A stretch of DNA of 64,000 nt from Microbacterium lushaniae (GCF_008727775.1 NZ_CP044232.1:310001-374000); one strand, 5' to 3'; shown: positions 7,756-16,613, counted from the stretch's first letter. The notes: generated by a model from the sequence alone, not told the origin. Made by a program: numbers and translations.

Positions 7756-10239
7756 ATGCCGATCAGAGAGATCCTCCTCATCGGTCACACCCACCACGAC
7801 GTCGGGTACACGAACAGTCCGCGTCTGATCGACCGCATGCACGCCGACATCGTCGGACGAGTCCTCGACCTCGCCGAGGAGCACCCGGGGCAGGGGCCCG
7901 CCGCGTTCCGGTGGACGTTCGAGGTCGCACGACCTGTGCTGACGTTCCTTCGCCGTGCCACCGCGGGGCAGCGCGAGCAGCTGTCGGAGCTGGCCCGGAC
8001 CGGCGCGATCTCGGTCACCGGCGGGTACCTCAACATGACTCAGCTGCCGAGTACCTTCGAGTTCGACGCCGCCTACGACCTGCTCGGGGAGATCCGGCAG
8101 GCCGGCATCCCGGTGCGCACCGAGCAGCACGGCGACGTCAACGGCCTCGCGTGGGGCCTGGTCGATCGGATGCGCGACGCCGGGATCGGCCGTCTGGTGA
8201 TGGCGCTCAATCCCGACCACGGTCGGGCGCCCTTCACTCAACCGAGCGGCTTCTGGTGGGAGGGCCCGTCGGGTCGGCGGGTGTTCGTATGGCTCTCCAC
8301 GCACTACGGTTTCGGCGAGGAGTGGGGGATCGTCGACGGCGACGTCGCACTCGCGGAACGGCGCATCCAGGACTTCGTGGAGCGATTGGATGCGCGCGAG
8401 GACTATCCCTGGAGCGCGGCGGTCGTGCACGCGGGCAACGACAACCGCTGGCCCACCGCACGCTTCCTCGACGTGGTGCGTACGTGGAACGCGCGTCACC
8501 CCGACCTGCCCATGCGCGCCGCGACGATCGACGAGGCACTCGACGGCCTCGAAGCCGAAGCCGAAGCCGCGGACCGGGACATCCCGACCGTGCGAGGCGA
8601 GTGGGCCGACTGGTGGTCGCACGGCCACGGGTCCACGGCACGCGAAGTCGCGGTGTACCGGGAGGCGAGGACGTTCGCACGCGCCGCGGAGAGCACGTTC
8701 GCGCTCGCTGCGCTCGCCGAGCCCGGGGACGTGCCGCTGTTCGACGTGCTCGGGTATCGCCGAGGACCCGTGCGCCTGCGCTCGTCCGCGGAGGTGGCCG
8801 AGGCGATGCAGCACATCTTCGAGCAGCTGCTGCTCTACGGCGAACACACGTGGGGAAGCTGGGAGACCTACTCCAAACCTCATTCGACGTTCAGTCACTC
8901 CCACCACAACGCCAAGTCGGGGTTCGCCTACGACGCCTTCGACCAGGCACGCGACCTCGCGATCGAGGGGTGGTTCGGGTACGCGTACGCGGGATCGGGC
9001 GCTGAGGTCGCCGAGGGAGCCGCGGATGCGGCGGGGGAGGGGGCGCTCGTCGTGGTGAACCCGACCGAGGCGCCGCGCAGCGAGCTGGTCGACGTCGAAG
9101 TCGCGGGAGTGCGCCGCGTGCGCGCCCTCGCCGAGGTGGGCCCGTTCGGGGTGGCGGTGATCCCCGTGCCGGGCCCGGGGGAGGAGGAGGCCGTGACCGG
9201 GCCGGTCGAGGCTGGGCGATACCGCGTCGCGGTGGACCCCGGCCGCGGCGGCATCGTCTCGCTCGTGGACGTGGCCACGGGCCGCGAGCTCGTCGACACG
9301 GCGGCCGCCATGCCGCTGGGCGCGCTCGTCGACGAACGGGTCGTGGCCGGGTCGCAGCATCCGATGCTCACCCAGTCGCCCAAGCACTTCCACCCCGACC
9401 ATCCCGGACCGGAGTTCTCCCGCGACGTCGCCACGGGCACTGCGCCGCCACGGGTGCGGCGCGCCGCCGGCGTGACGCAGATCACGTGGGAGGGCTCGGC
9501 GCCGGGCATCCCGAGGGTGGTCACGACCCTCGCGATCGCCGACGACATCCCCGACCTCGAGCTCGACGTCTGGCTGAGCAAACCCGAGCGATTCGAGCCG
9601 GAGAGCGTGTTCGTGGCGTTTCCGTTCCAGGTGGCGAATCCGGAGTTCCTCCTCGAGACGGCGGGCGCCGTCTTCGCCGCCGAACGCGAGCAGCTGCCTG
9701 ACACGAGCAAGGACTGGTACTCCATCCAGCACGCGGTCGGCGTCGGGGGCGACGGCGGCGGCGTGCTGTGGGGAACGCGGGACGCCCCCCTCGTGCAGGT
9801 GGGCGACTTCCACACGGGGCGGTGGGCGCGCCGCTTGGAAGCCGTCGGCGGACACGTGAACAGCTGGCTCATGAACAACCTGCACTTCACCAACTTCCAG
9901 GCGCGGCAGGAGATCACGCGGGTCTTCCGCTACCGATTCCGACCCGTGGATGCGGTGAGCGCTGCCGATGTGCGGAGATACGGTCGCGACCTCCTGGAAC
10001 CGCTGCACGCGCGCCACACCCTCGCGCCGCCGCCAGCGCGGCCCGCGCCGCCCGTGACCGTCGAGCCCGCGGAGCGACTGCTGGCGGAGCTGCGACCTGC
10101 CGGTGAGGGGCAGGTGCGCGTGCGGCTTCGCAACATCACGGGGAACCCGGTGACGGCTGTGGTGCGTGGCCGGGGGCCGGAAGCGCCGGTCGAGGTCCCG
10201 GCCTCCGGCGTGGCCGACATCCTGCTCCCCGCGCGCTGA
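7756..10239 (+). CDS. Glycoside hydrolase family 38-like protein (alpha-mannosidase-like)
   Basis: Large hydrolase of 827 residues. The start LIGHTHHDVGYTNSP matches the GH38 N-terminal strand, where a His and an Asp bind zinc. EQHGDVNGLAWGL (about residues 120-135) is where the catalytic aspartate is expected. The C-terminal half has the beta-sandwich-type NNLHFTNFQ segment of GH38 proteins. No signal peptide, so probably cytoplasmic and acting on an imported oligosaccharide. I placed the start at the ATG after GAACGAAGGAACCC; an upstream in-frame ATG adds 9 residues. Divergence from classical alpha-mannosidases is considerable (perhaps the DUF5054 group), so substrate is uncertain. Confidence 0.75.
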   Translation: MPIREILLIGHTHHDVGYTNSPRLIDRMHADIVGRVLDLAEEHPGQGPAAFRWTFEVARPVLTFLRRATAGQREQLSELARTGAISVTGGYLNMTQLPSTFEFDAAYDLLGEIRQAGIPVRTEQHGDVNGLAWGLVDRMRDAGIGRLVMALNPDHGRAPFTQPSGFWWEGPSGRRVFVWLSTHYGFGEEWGIVDGDVALAERRIQDFVERLDAREDYPWSAAVVHAGNDNRWPTARFLDVVRTWNARHPDLPMRAATIDEALDGLEAEAEAADRDIPTVRGEWADWWSHGHGSTAREVAVYREARTFARAAESTFALAALAEPGDVPLFDVLGYRRGPVRLRSSAEVAEAMQHIFEQLLLYGEHTWGSWETYSKPHSTFSHSHHNAKSGFAYDAFDQARDLAIEGWFGYAYAGSGAEVAEGAADAAGEGALVVVNPTEAPRSELVDVEVAGVRRVRALAEVGPFGVAVIPVPGPGEEEAVTGPVEAGRYRVAVDPGRGGIVSLVDVATGRELVDTAAAMPLGALVDERVVAGSQHPMLTQSPKHFHPDHPGPEFSRDVATGTAPPRVRRAAGVTQITWEGSAPGIPRVVTTLAIADDIPDLELDVWLSKPERFEPESVFVAFPFQVANPEFLLETAGAVFAAEREQLPDTSKDWYSIQHAVGVGGDGGGVLWGTRDAPLVQVGDFHTGRWARRLEAVGGHVNSWLMNNLHFTNFQARQEITRVFRYRFRPVDAVSAADVRRYGRDLLEPLHARHTLAPPPARPAPPVTVEPAERLLAELRPAGEGQVRVRLRNITGNPVTAVVRGRGPEAPVEVPASGVADILLPAR

Positions 10240-10286
10240 CGATGCCGGCGTACGAGACCTCGCCTCGCGGGGCGTATCGTGGCGCC

Positions 10287-10751
10287 ATGCGAGTCGAGCG
10301 TGCCACCCGACACATCACCGCCGACCCGGAGCGGGTGTTCCGGGCCTTCACCGATCCCGACCTGTTCGTGGCGTGGATCCCACCGGAGGGGATGACCGGC
10401 AGGCTCGAGGAGTTCGACCCCGAACGAGGGTATCGGATGGTTCTCCGCTACGAGAATCCGCCCGAGGGTGGCGGCAAGGCCACGCTCGACACGGACGTCA
10501 GCGTCGTGCGGCGCGTGCTCGTCGATCCGCCCCGCACGCTCGTCGAAGAAGTCGATTTCCCCTCCGGCGACCCCTCGTTCGCCGGCACGATGCGGATGAC
10601 GTGGACTTTCCAGCCGGAGGTGACCGGGACCCTCGTCACGATCGAGGCGACGAACGCTCCCGCGGGGATCGACCAGGACGTGCACGTGGGGGCGATGATC
10701 TCCTCGCTCGCCCAGTTGGCCCGTGCCGTGGAGCACGGAACCGTCGGCTGA
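10287..10751 (+). CDS. SRPBCC domain protein (AHSA1-like)
   Basis: Protein of 154 residues with the START/AHSA1 helix-grip pattern: ATRHITADPERVFRAFTDPD at the N terminus and a long C-terminal helix (GAMISSLAQLARAVEHG). Such proteins bind small hydrophobic ligands; the ligand here is unknown. A TATCGT -10-like box ends 6 nt before the ATG, suggesting a leaderless transcript. An upstream in-frame ATG would add 15 residues but overlaps that box. It runs convergent to the lactate dehydrogenase gene. Confidence 0.8.
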   Translation: MRVERATRHITADPERVFRAFTDPDLFVAWIPPEGMTGRLEEFDPERGYRMVLRYENPPEGGGKATLDTDVSVVRRVLVDPPRTLVEEVDFPSGDPSFAGTMRMTWTFQPEVTGTLVTIEATNAPAGIDQDVHVGAMISSLAQLARAVEHGTVG

Positions 10752-10793
10752 CGCGTCGGTCTGGTCCCACCGGGGCCGCGAACCGGCCGGGGG

Positions 10794-11747
10794 TCACTCG
10801 CGCAGGCTCGCCGCCACCGTCCGCAACGCATCGCCCGAGCGCTGGAGCAGCGTCATCTCGTCCTCGGAGAAGAGCGTCTCCCGAATCGGCACGGCGCCCG
10901 ACGCGCTCACGATCGACGGCACCGACAGGGCCACCCCGTCGAGCCCGTGGAAGTCGTCGAGCACGGTACTCACCGGCAGGACGGTGTGCTCGTCGCGCAG
11001 GACCGCCTCGACGATCCGGGCGCTGGCGAGCCCGATGGCATAGTTCGTCGCGCCCTTGCCCTCGATGACCTTGTAGGCGGCGTCGCGCACGTCCACCGCG
11101 ATGCGGTCGAGCTCCTCGGCGCTCATCCGCGGGTGCCCCGGCGACTCCCACTCGAGGATCGGCACCGTTCCGATCGTCGCGCGCGACCACAGCGGGAACT
11201 CCGTGTCGCCGTGCTCGCCCACGATGTAGGCGTGCACGTTCGAGGTCGCCACGCCCGCGCGCTGGGCGAGCTTCCACCGCAGGCGGGAGGTGTCGAGCAC
11301 CGTGCCGGAGGAGAAGATGCGTTCCGGCGGCAGGTTCGTCGCCTCCTGCGCGAGGACAGTCAGGACGTCGCACGGGTTGGTCACGATGACGTAGATGGCA
11401 TCCGGAGCGACTTCGAGCAGCTGAGGCATCATCGACCGCAGGATGCCGGCATTCACCCCGGCCAGTTCGATGCGCGTCTGGCCGGGCTTCTGCTTCGCGC
11501 CGGCGGTGATGACGACGACGTGCGATCCCGCGGCGACGGAGATGTCGCTGCCACCGATGATGTCGCTCGACCCGGTGAACTGGGTGCCGTGGGCGAGGTC
11601 GAGCACTTCGGCCTCGACCTTCTGCGTCGCAATGTCGTACAGCGCCACATGCCGCGCCGATCCGCGGATGAGGGCGGCGTACGCGACGCTGGCCCCCACG
11701 CTGCCCGCGCCCACCACCGTCATCTTGGAATTCTCGATCACGCTCAT
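10794..11747 (-). CDS. ldh: L-lactate dehydrogenase
   Basis: NAD-dependent cytoplasmic enzyme interconverting pyruvate and L-lactate, 317 residues. Visible motifs are the Rossmann loop GAGSVGASVAYAAL (about residues 12-25), substrate-binding DTSRLRWKLAQ, and GEHGDTEFPLWS holding the catalytic histidine. The length and the lactate-type (rather than malate-type) GEHGD context fit L-LDH. Single gene, divergent from the tRNA-Ser gene about 100 bp away. Confidence 0.93.
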   Translation of the reverse strand: MSVIENSKMTVVGAGSVGASVAYAALIRGSARHVALYDIATQKVEAEVLDLAHGTQFTGSSDIIGGSDISVAAGSHVVVITAGAKQKPGQTRIELAGVNAGILRSMMPQLLEVAPDAIYVIVTNPCDVLTVLAQEATNLPPERIFSSGTVLDTSRLRWKLAQRAGVATSNVHAYIVGEHGDTEFPLWSRATIGTVPILEWESPGHPRMSAEELDRIAVDVRDAAYKVIEGKGATNYAIGLASARIVEAVLRDEHTVLPVSTVLDDFHGLDGVALSVPSIVSASGAVPIRETLFSEDEMTLLQRSGDALRTVAASLRE

Positions 11748-11848
11748 GGGCCCAGTCTTACAGGCGCCCTCCCGGCCCGGCTACGGTCCCGGGCCCGCCG
11801 GAAAGCGCCGATTCGCGGGGTTGCGTGTGGTGTCGTAAACTGATCGGC

Positions 11849-11939
11849 GGTGACGTGTCCGAGCGGCCGAAGGTGCAACTCTCGAAAAGTTGTGTAGGGT
11901 AACCCCCTACCGTGGGTTCAAATCCCACCGTCACCGCCA
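11849..11939 (+). tRNA. tRNA-Ser (anticodon CGA)
   Basis: The acceptor stem pairs GGTGACG with CGTCACC, followed by discriminator G and an encoded CCA. The anticodon arm CAACT-CTCGAAA-AGTTG reads CGA. A long variable arm (GTAGGG-TAAC-CCCCTAC) is the class II hallmark of serine tRNAs. The T arm is GTGGG-TTCAAAT-CCCAC. The last 24 nt recur exactly at 16614 and 17972, marking this gene as an integration target. Confidence 0.97.
11916..11939 (+). repeat. att site 1 (tRNA-Ser 3' end)
   Basis: A 24-nt core starting GTTCAAATCCCACCGTCACC and ending at the encoded CCA is identical to 16614-16637 and 17972-17995. Copies of a tRNA 3' end downstream of the intact gene are the standard scar of tyrosine-integrase elements. 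A pair of GGGAAA direct repeats 11 bp apart (12011 and 12022) lies about 70 bp downstream and could be an integrase arm site. Confidence 0.85.
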
Positions 11940-11947
11940 GCGTCGAA

Positions 11948-11984
11948 GCCCCGCGAGCCCTTGGAAACACTGGGATCGCGGGGC
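11948..11984 (+). terminator. Rho-independent terminator of tRNA-Ser
   Basis: GCCCCGCGA (11948-11956) and TCGCGGGGC (11976-11984) form a perfect 9-bp stem with an inner CCC/GGG pairing, followed by the T-rich TTTCGTCTT, 8 nt after the tRNA CCA. Confidence 0.8.
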
Positions 11985-12069
11985 TTTCGTCTTGCCTCGT
12001 TCGGCTTCGTGGGAAAGATTCGGGAAAAACCGCTTCGCGGAGCCCCTATGACGATCCGCCTGGCCGACT

Positions 12070-13011
12070 TCACAGACCGCGCGCAGCGTCCCTGGGTGAG
12101 CCTGGGGAAGGCATCGGAGGCAGTATCGCCGACGGGCGTATTGATGCGCCCCGCGCCTGCTGCTCCTGGACGACGACGACCGCAGCATGGCGGGCGCTCG
12201 TGAGGGCCTGAGCTACGTAGTCGAGGTCATCGTCGAAGAGGTCGGCGTACGTGTCGAGGGTCATGGCCGCCGATGCGTGCCCGAGCATGCGCTGAACGGC
12301 TTTGACGTTTGCTCCGGCGCTGATCGCAAGGCTGGCAGCCGTATGGCGCAGGTCGTGCGGAGTGATACGAGGAAAAGTTGGGTCGACGCGCATTGCGCGG
12401 CGCACGGCAGCGGCAAACCATCCGTCGCGGGAGTTCGGCAGTCGTTGCGGCTCGGAGCCGTTTCCGAAGAGAAGATGCTTAGGGCGCTTGAGGTGCAGTT
12501 GTATTCGGATGAGGTCCTCGAGGAACTCCGGGTAGGGCACGGAGCGTGTGGCATGGGTCTTCGGGGTACCGGTCACGACCGCGGTTCACCATGATGGCGT
12601 TCTCCTGGACATTAACTCGACGACGACTGAGGTTGACGTCGGCGACTCGGAGCCCTGTCGCCTCGCCCCATCGCAGTCCCGTGTACGCCAAGAAGTAGAC
12701 GAGCGTTGGGTGTAGGGCCTGGTTGGCGAGCAGGTCCACTTGGCTATGGGTTAGGTACACCCGCCGCTGGGGGTTTTCCTGGGCAGCTTGATCCCGCGTG
12801 CGGGATTGTCGGCGAGCCGGCGGTCACGCACCGCCACATCGAGGATGGCCGCGAGTACTCCGTAGGCGCGGATCTTCGTCGTCGCCTTCCGTCGGCCAGC
12901 GATGTCCGTCACCCACGCACGGATACGCAGAGCACCTGGGCGCCCGAAATGTACCTGCAACTCGGTCAAGCCATCGGCGAGGTCTAGAGCATCAGTAACT
13001 ACAAATGTCAC
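12070..13011 (-). pseudogene. Tyrosine recombinase/integrase, truncated and frameshifted
   Basis: Reads toward the adjacent tRNA. The C-terminal piece has the catalytic HDLRHTAAS motif, LGHASAAMTLDTYADL and the tyrosine. The middle piece has TGLRWGEATGLRVADV with the catalytic Arg. The N-terminal piece (from a GTG at 13011) is a partial SAM-like core-binding domain. The three pieces lie in two frames: about one nt is missing in the A-run near 12770 and one nt is extra near 12580. The N-terminal arm-binding domain is absent because a stop lies just upstream. Almost certainly inactive, this is the relic integrase of the element inserted at tRNA-Ser. Confidence 0.88.
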
Positions 13012-13097
13012 TGGTTCACCCGTTCACCGTCGTCTCGCGCTCCCAATCCCGAACAACAGACGTCATCGGCGCGCGGTGAACCGCGAAGGTTTGGTCC

Positions 13098-13352
13098 GTG
13101 CGTGTCGACGAGTGGCTCACCGGCCGCGGCGATTCGCAGATCGAGGTGACCTCGCCACCTGCGGCGTGCGGAGAGAGTGACGATCGGTATTTCGGCCCTG
13201 ACCCCTTCGAGACGGCGGTGGGTTATGAAGAAGCCATCCTGTTCCTCCACAAAACCGGAGACGGCTGGATGGCTATCAATCCGAGCCAGGGCGTCCTCGA
13301 ACTTCGTCGCGACGGCTCGTTACCAGCGGCTCGGCCCGATCAACAGCGGTAG
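13098..13352 (+). CDS. Hypothetical protein, possibly a gene fragment
   Basis: Open frame of about 84 residues between the broken integrase and the sigma/membrane-protein module. The stretch ETAVGYEEAILFLHKTGDGW followed by MAINPSQGVLEL looks protein-like and codon third positions are moderately GC-rich, but there is no clear ribosome-binding site and no recognised family. It may be the C-terminal remnant of a longer gene. Confidence 0.3.
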   Translation: MRVDEWLTGRGDSQIEVTSPPAACGESDDRYFGPDPFETAVGYEEAILFLHKTGDGWMAINPSQGVLELRRDGSLPAARPDQQR

Positions 13353-13510
13353 GGGATCGGTCAAGGGAGTATGCGCAGGTGGGTTCGAGGACGCGCGTGA
13401 CCTATGGCGCTCTTCGGGCGCGCGGGTGTCGGCGGCCTCCGGCTCGATCAGTATCTCTATCGGGACGGTTGGGGGAAGTGCGAGAGATGCCGGACCGATC
13501 GGGGACGACA

Positions 13511-14431
13511 TCACGGTGCGGTCTCCGCAACAGTCGTCTCGATTGCTGTGTGGCCCACTACCTCGTTGACGCCGAAGCCGAAGACAGCGACGGTGTAGAG
13601 GTCGCGCTCTCCGATCACCAGTCCGGTCGCAGGATCAACGATGATTTCCTGCCTCTGGCCTCCGCGCAAGAACTCGGTGCGGCCGATCGCGATGCCGAGC
13701 TTGCCGTCGTAGTTCTCCACGTCTGCGGTGCTGCTTACGCCCGGAATGAGGGCCAGCGCCTCGAAGAGCGCGGCACGAAGGTCCGCGGGAACGAGGCCGG
13801 TGGCGAGCACGTCGGTGATGCGGTCGAAGTTGTCTTCGTCACGCGACTTGTTGCCCCCGGTGTACTGCGCGTCGAAGTAGGCGAGGGCTTCGGCTCCGGA
13901 GTTGGTGGGGATGTCGGAGAGGTCTGCCACGGGTGAGGGGTAATCGCCGTAGAAGTTGCCATCGGCTGCTCTCAGCGTTTCTTCGTCGCCGGGGACGTTG
14001 GCTCGCCAATCCCGATACATCACCCATGGCGCGTCGGGGTCCGTTGGCATGTAGACCTCGATGATCTGTTCGTTCATTTGGCGGTCGATGGTGCCGCCCG
14101 CCTGCGTGCTTTCGATCAGCCAGTCCGCATGCGTGCGGGAGAGGAGATATTGACCGGATGCGGGGTCGGTGAAATTGATCGTCTCGTTTGCTAGTGCGCG
14201 CAGCGCGGATGCGGCTTCTGCGGACTCGGCTGCCATCGCGGCATTTCCACCGACGAGCGTCAGAACGGCCGCTCCGGCTGCGCCGGCAAGAATCCAGCGC
14301 GCGCGGGGGCCACGACGCCGTTTGGGTGCCTGCATGGCGTGAGTCAGCTTGGTGAAGGCTGGTGCCAGCTGGTCTGACGTGGGCTCGGAGACGTCTTCAC
14401 GCAGGGTCCGGAGCATAGTGAGCTCGTTCAT
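13511..14431 (-). CDS. CU044_5270-type membrane protein (putative anti-sigma partner)
   Basis: Protein of 306 residues with a cytoplasmic N-terminal region of about 50 residues (MNELTMLRTLREDV at the start), one membrane span (WILAGAAGAAVLTLVGG) and a large extracytoplasmic domain. The sequence resembles the CU044_5270 family often encoded directly after ECF sigma genes. The start ATG has AGGAGG at optimal spacing and overlaps the end of the upstream sigma gene by 35 nt, so the two are coupled. The layout suggests it holds the sigma factor inactive until an envelope signal arrives; this role is inferred. Confidence 0.75.
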   Translation of the reverse strand: MNELTMLRTLREDVSEPTSDQLAPAFTKLTHAMQAPKRRRGPRARWILAGAAGAAVLTLVGGNAAMAAESAEAASALRALANETINFTDPASGQYLLSRTHADWLIESTQAGGTIDRQMNEQIIEVYMPTDPDAPWVMYRDWRANVPGDEETLRAADGNFYGDYPSPVADLSDIPTNSGAEALAYFDAQYTGGNKSRDEDNFDRITDVLATGLVPADLRAALFEALALIPGVSSTADVENYDGKLGIAIGRTEFLRGGQRQEIIVDPATGLVIGERDLYTVAVFGFGVNEVVGHTAIETTVAETAP

Positions 14432-14978
14432 GAGTTCCCTCCTCGATGAGGGGCTCTGCGCGTAGTGCGCGCCGAGCCCGGTTGAGTCGTGAGCGGACGG
14501 TGCCGGTCGGGATCGACATCGCCTCCGCGATCTGCTCGTAGGAGAGGTCCTCCCACGCGTACAGGAGCAGACAGTCCCGATCGCCAATGGGCAACCTCCG
14601 CAGAACCTTCGCGACGCGCTTCATCTCCAGATGCGCTGCAACTTGTTCATCCATGCGCTCCGGGTCGCTGACGGCGGGGCTGTCCGCCACGAACCGCTCG
14701 GCGGTTCGAAGGGTGCGCGCCTCCGCAATGCGGTGGCGGTGGATGAGGTTAGTCGCGATCCCGAACAGCCATGGCCGTGCGTCCTCGTGGGAGAGGTCAA
14801 ACCGGGCCCGGCGCTCGAAAGCGATCAAGAAGGTTTCGCTGATGACGTCGTCCGCGACGGTGTCACCGGCGCGGCGCGCCACGTACCGATGCAGCCGTGA
14901 CGCGTGTCGGTGGAATAGTTCCCCGAACACCGCAGGCTCGCGCACCGACCGTTGGATCACGCTGCTGTCTGTGCTCAC
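14397..14978 (-). CDS. ECF RNA polymerase sigma factor
   Basis: Sigma-70-family factor of 193 residues. Region 2 is visible as ADDVISETFLIAFERRARF and RPWLFGIATNLIHRHR (about residues 40-85). Region 4 is LPIGDRDCLLLYAWEDLSYE then QIAEAMSIPTGTVRSRLNRA (about 127-168). It is followed by an overlapping gene for a membrane protein likely to regulate it. It is read divergently from a second sigma/membrane pair starting about 200 bp away. Confidence 0.9.
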   Translation of the reverse strand: MSTDSSVIQRSVREPAVFGELFHRHASRLHRYVARRAGDTVADDVISETFLIAFERRARFDLSHEDARPWLFGIATNLIHRHRIAEARTLRTAERFVADSPAVSDPERMDEQVAAHLEMKRVAKVLRRLPIGDRDCLLLYAWEDLSYEQIAEAMSIPTGTVRSRLNRARRALRAEPLIEEGTHERAHYAPDPA

Positions 14979-15174
14979 GTCTTGTATTCATCGCTCACCA
15001 CGGAAAGGTTCACGACCGGCACTCCCCCAAATTTCCGCGCTGCTTTAAGGCAACCATCTCATTCCGTTCCACTTTCGCAGCCACGTGCGGTGCGACGCTC
15101 GAGAGTGCAGTATGCGAGGCGTTTGCAACGTTTCTGCGGTGAAGGGGCATGTAGTGGTGAACCCTGGAGGGGAT
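14979..15174. promoter_or_regulatory. Shared intergenic region between two divergent sigma modules
   Basis: About 196 bp, less GC-rich than its surroundings, separating the two sigma modules. It contains CGTTTGCAACGTTT (around 15118), whose CGTT-TGC-AACG core is palindromic, placed about 50 bp before the rightward gene. Both modules' promoters must lie here; I could not assign -35/-10 boxes with confidence. Confidence 0.35.
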
Positions 15175-15774
15175 ATGTCCCGATCTGACTTAGATGAGTT
15201 ACTTGCGCGACTGGCGCGCCCGCTTCCCCATGAGGCCGACTCCGAGGCGCGGCGACTGGCGCAATCGACGGTGCCCGCACGCCTACGGCGCGGGCGCGCC
15301 CCTCGGGGGAGGTGGGTCCTGCCAGCGGTCATTGCAGGCGGGGTGGCACTCACTGCAGGTGCAAGTACGGCCGTTGTAATGGCCCACTGGGCAGGGGTTG
15401 GAATGCCGCCTGAGCACCTTCGCAATAACGAACCCATTCCGATCAGCTGGACGACCGAAACCGGCCACACCGAAGAGTGCTGGGGGTGGATAGAGATCCG
15501 CAATCCGGAATCTGGCGATGGCGAAACCCTTGATGCGGCCGTCACCGCTCACGACTGGTCAGGCCTCGGGCAGCGTCTCTACGACGAAAACACCGTCGGC
15601 CATAATGCGGAGGACGTAGACGGTGAGATTCGGGTCAGCGATGGCCTAGCGCCCATCATCCGGTCGTTTGCGGAGCAAACATTTCCAGGCATCGGCTGGC
15701 TAAGCGAGGGCGGTATCGAAGATGCGCCCGCCGTCGATGGATGGGGCATGACTTGCGTGCCCCCGAAGTCGTGA
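15175..15774 (+). CDS. Hypothetical membrane-anchored protein, putative anti-sigma partner
   Basis: Protein of 199 residues, no family recognised. The N-terminal 45 residues are charged and cytoplasmic (LDELLARLARPL), then one span (VLPAVIAGGVALTAGA), then an extracytoplasmic domain with two cysteines (EECWGW and MTCVPP). TGGAGGGG precedes the chosen ATG; an in-frame extension upstream lacks a good site. The last codons overlap a GTG start of the following sigma gene. Topology and context mirror the leftward module, so an anti-sigma role is inferred. Confidence 0.65.
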   Translation: MSRSDLDELLARLARPLPHEADSEARRLAQSTVPARLRRGRAPRGRWVLPAVIAGGVALTAGASTAVVMAHWAGVGMPPEHLRNNEPIPISWTTETGHTEECWGWIEIRNPESGDGETLDAAVTAHDWSGLGQRLYDENTVGHNAEDVDGEIRVSDGLAPIIRSFAEQTFPGIGWLSEGGIEDAPAVDGWGMTCVPPKS

Positions 15775-16323
15775 ACCCTCGCATGGACGCCCGTACGGCA
15801 CGAGTCGCCGCGGCCGTCGACACGAACGCGTCGGACGTTCTCGGCTACTTCGCCCGACGAGTGGACCAGCCAGAGGACGCCGCTGACCTCCTATCTGAAA
15901 CGTTCCTCGTGATCTGGCGGCGTGCTTCGTCGTTACCTCCGACCGACGCTGAAATGAGGCCATGGATCTTCGGCATCGCACGAAAGGTCCTGCTGCGCCA
16001 CTACCGCCACACCACAAGGCAACACGCACTCGCTGATCGGGTTCGAACCATCTTGTCTGTCACTCCCCACCCGGGCTTCCACGATCCCTCGGAACACCCC
16101 GAGTTGCACGAGGCCATAGCGCGCCTCGACCGGGGTCGACCGCGATATCATCGGCCTCATCCACTGGGAGGGCTTCTCGCTCGTAGAAGTAAGTCGCATC
16201 CTCGCTATGAAGGAAGGCACCGTCCGAAGCCGGTATCACCGCGCCCGCGCGTCGCTGCGTTCCCAGCTGCAGCTGGAGCATCAACGGCACACGAAAGCCC
16301 CCGGCCCCTCGCCTGTTCCGTAG
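15771..16323 (+). pseudogene. ECF sigma factor, frameshifted in a G run
   Basis: Region 2 is clear (ADLLSETFLVIWRRASS and RPWIFGIARKVLLRHYRH). After HEAIARLD the frame fails at a GGGG run near 16131-16136. One frame over, the protein continues VDRDIIGLIHWEGFSLVEVS then RILAMKEGTVRSRYHRARAS, the region 4 helix-turn-helix, to a TAG at 16321-16323. Deleting one G restores a sigma factor of about 180 residues. The start is GTG overlapping the preceding stop (GTGA), or ATG 4 codons later. Either a real loss of function or a homopolymer sequencing error. Confidence 0.8.
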
Positions 16324-16613
16324 ATGCGTCGCGGTGCCGCCCCAGCCCGACAGGCACTCTGCACATGGCCGCGGCTTTGCCCCGCTTGCCTCCTTAACGG
16401 TGATTATCGGCGAAGACACCCCTGGGCCTGGGAGGTGGCTGCCCACGGCCATGGCGTCGCGGCGCGGCTGCCGTTCGTGCCCGCTGCGGGCAAGGCCGTG
16501 GGCAAAGCCGAGGAAAGTCCAGGCCTCGTGCGGTCGATCCCTGAAAGGTCGTCCGCCGCGCAATGACAGGGAAATCGGGCCTGTGCCTACCTTCGAAACG
16601 GGATCCGATAAGA
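16324..16613. other. Gene-free stretch before att site 2
   Basis: About 290 bp between the broken sigma gene and the second tRNA 3' end copy. Open frames here are short and none resembles a protein. I see no clear signal. Confidence 0.4.

Noticed and set aside
7519..10017. Leftward frame of about 830 codons
   Set aside because: Antisense to the GH38-like gene; no domain pattern, composition typical of antisense GC-rich DNA.
11758..11970. Leftward frame beginning opposite the tRNA-Ser 3' end
   Set aside because: Antisense translation of the tRNA gene. The similar VTVGFE start opposite att site 2 has the same origin.
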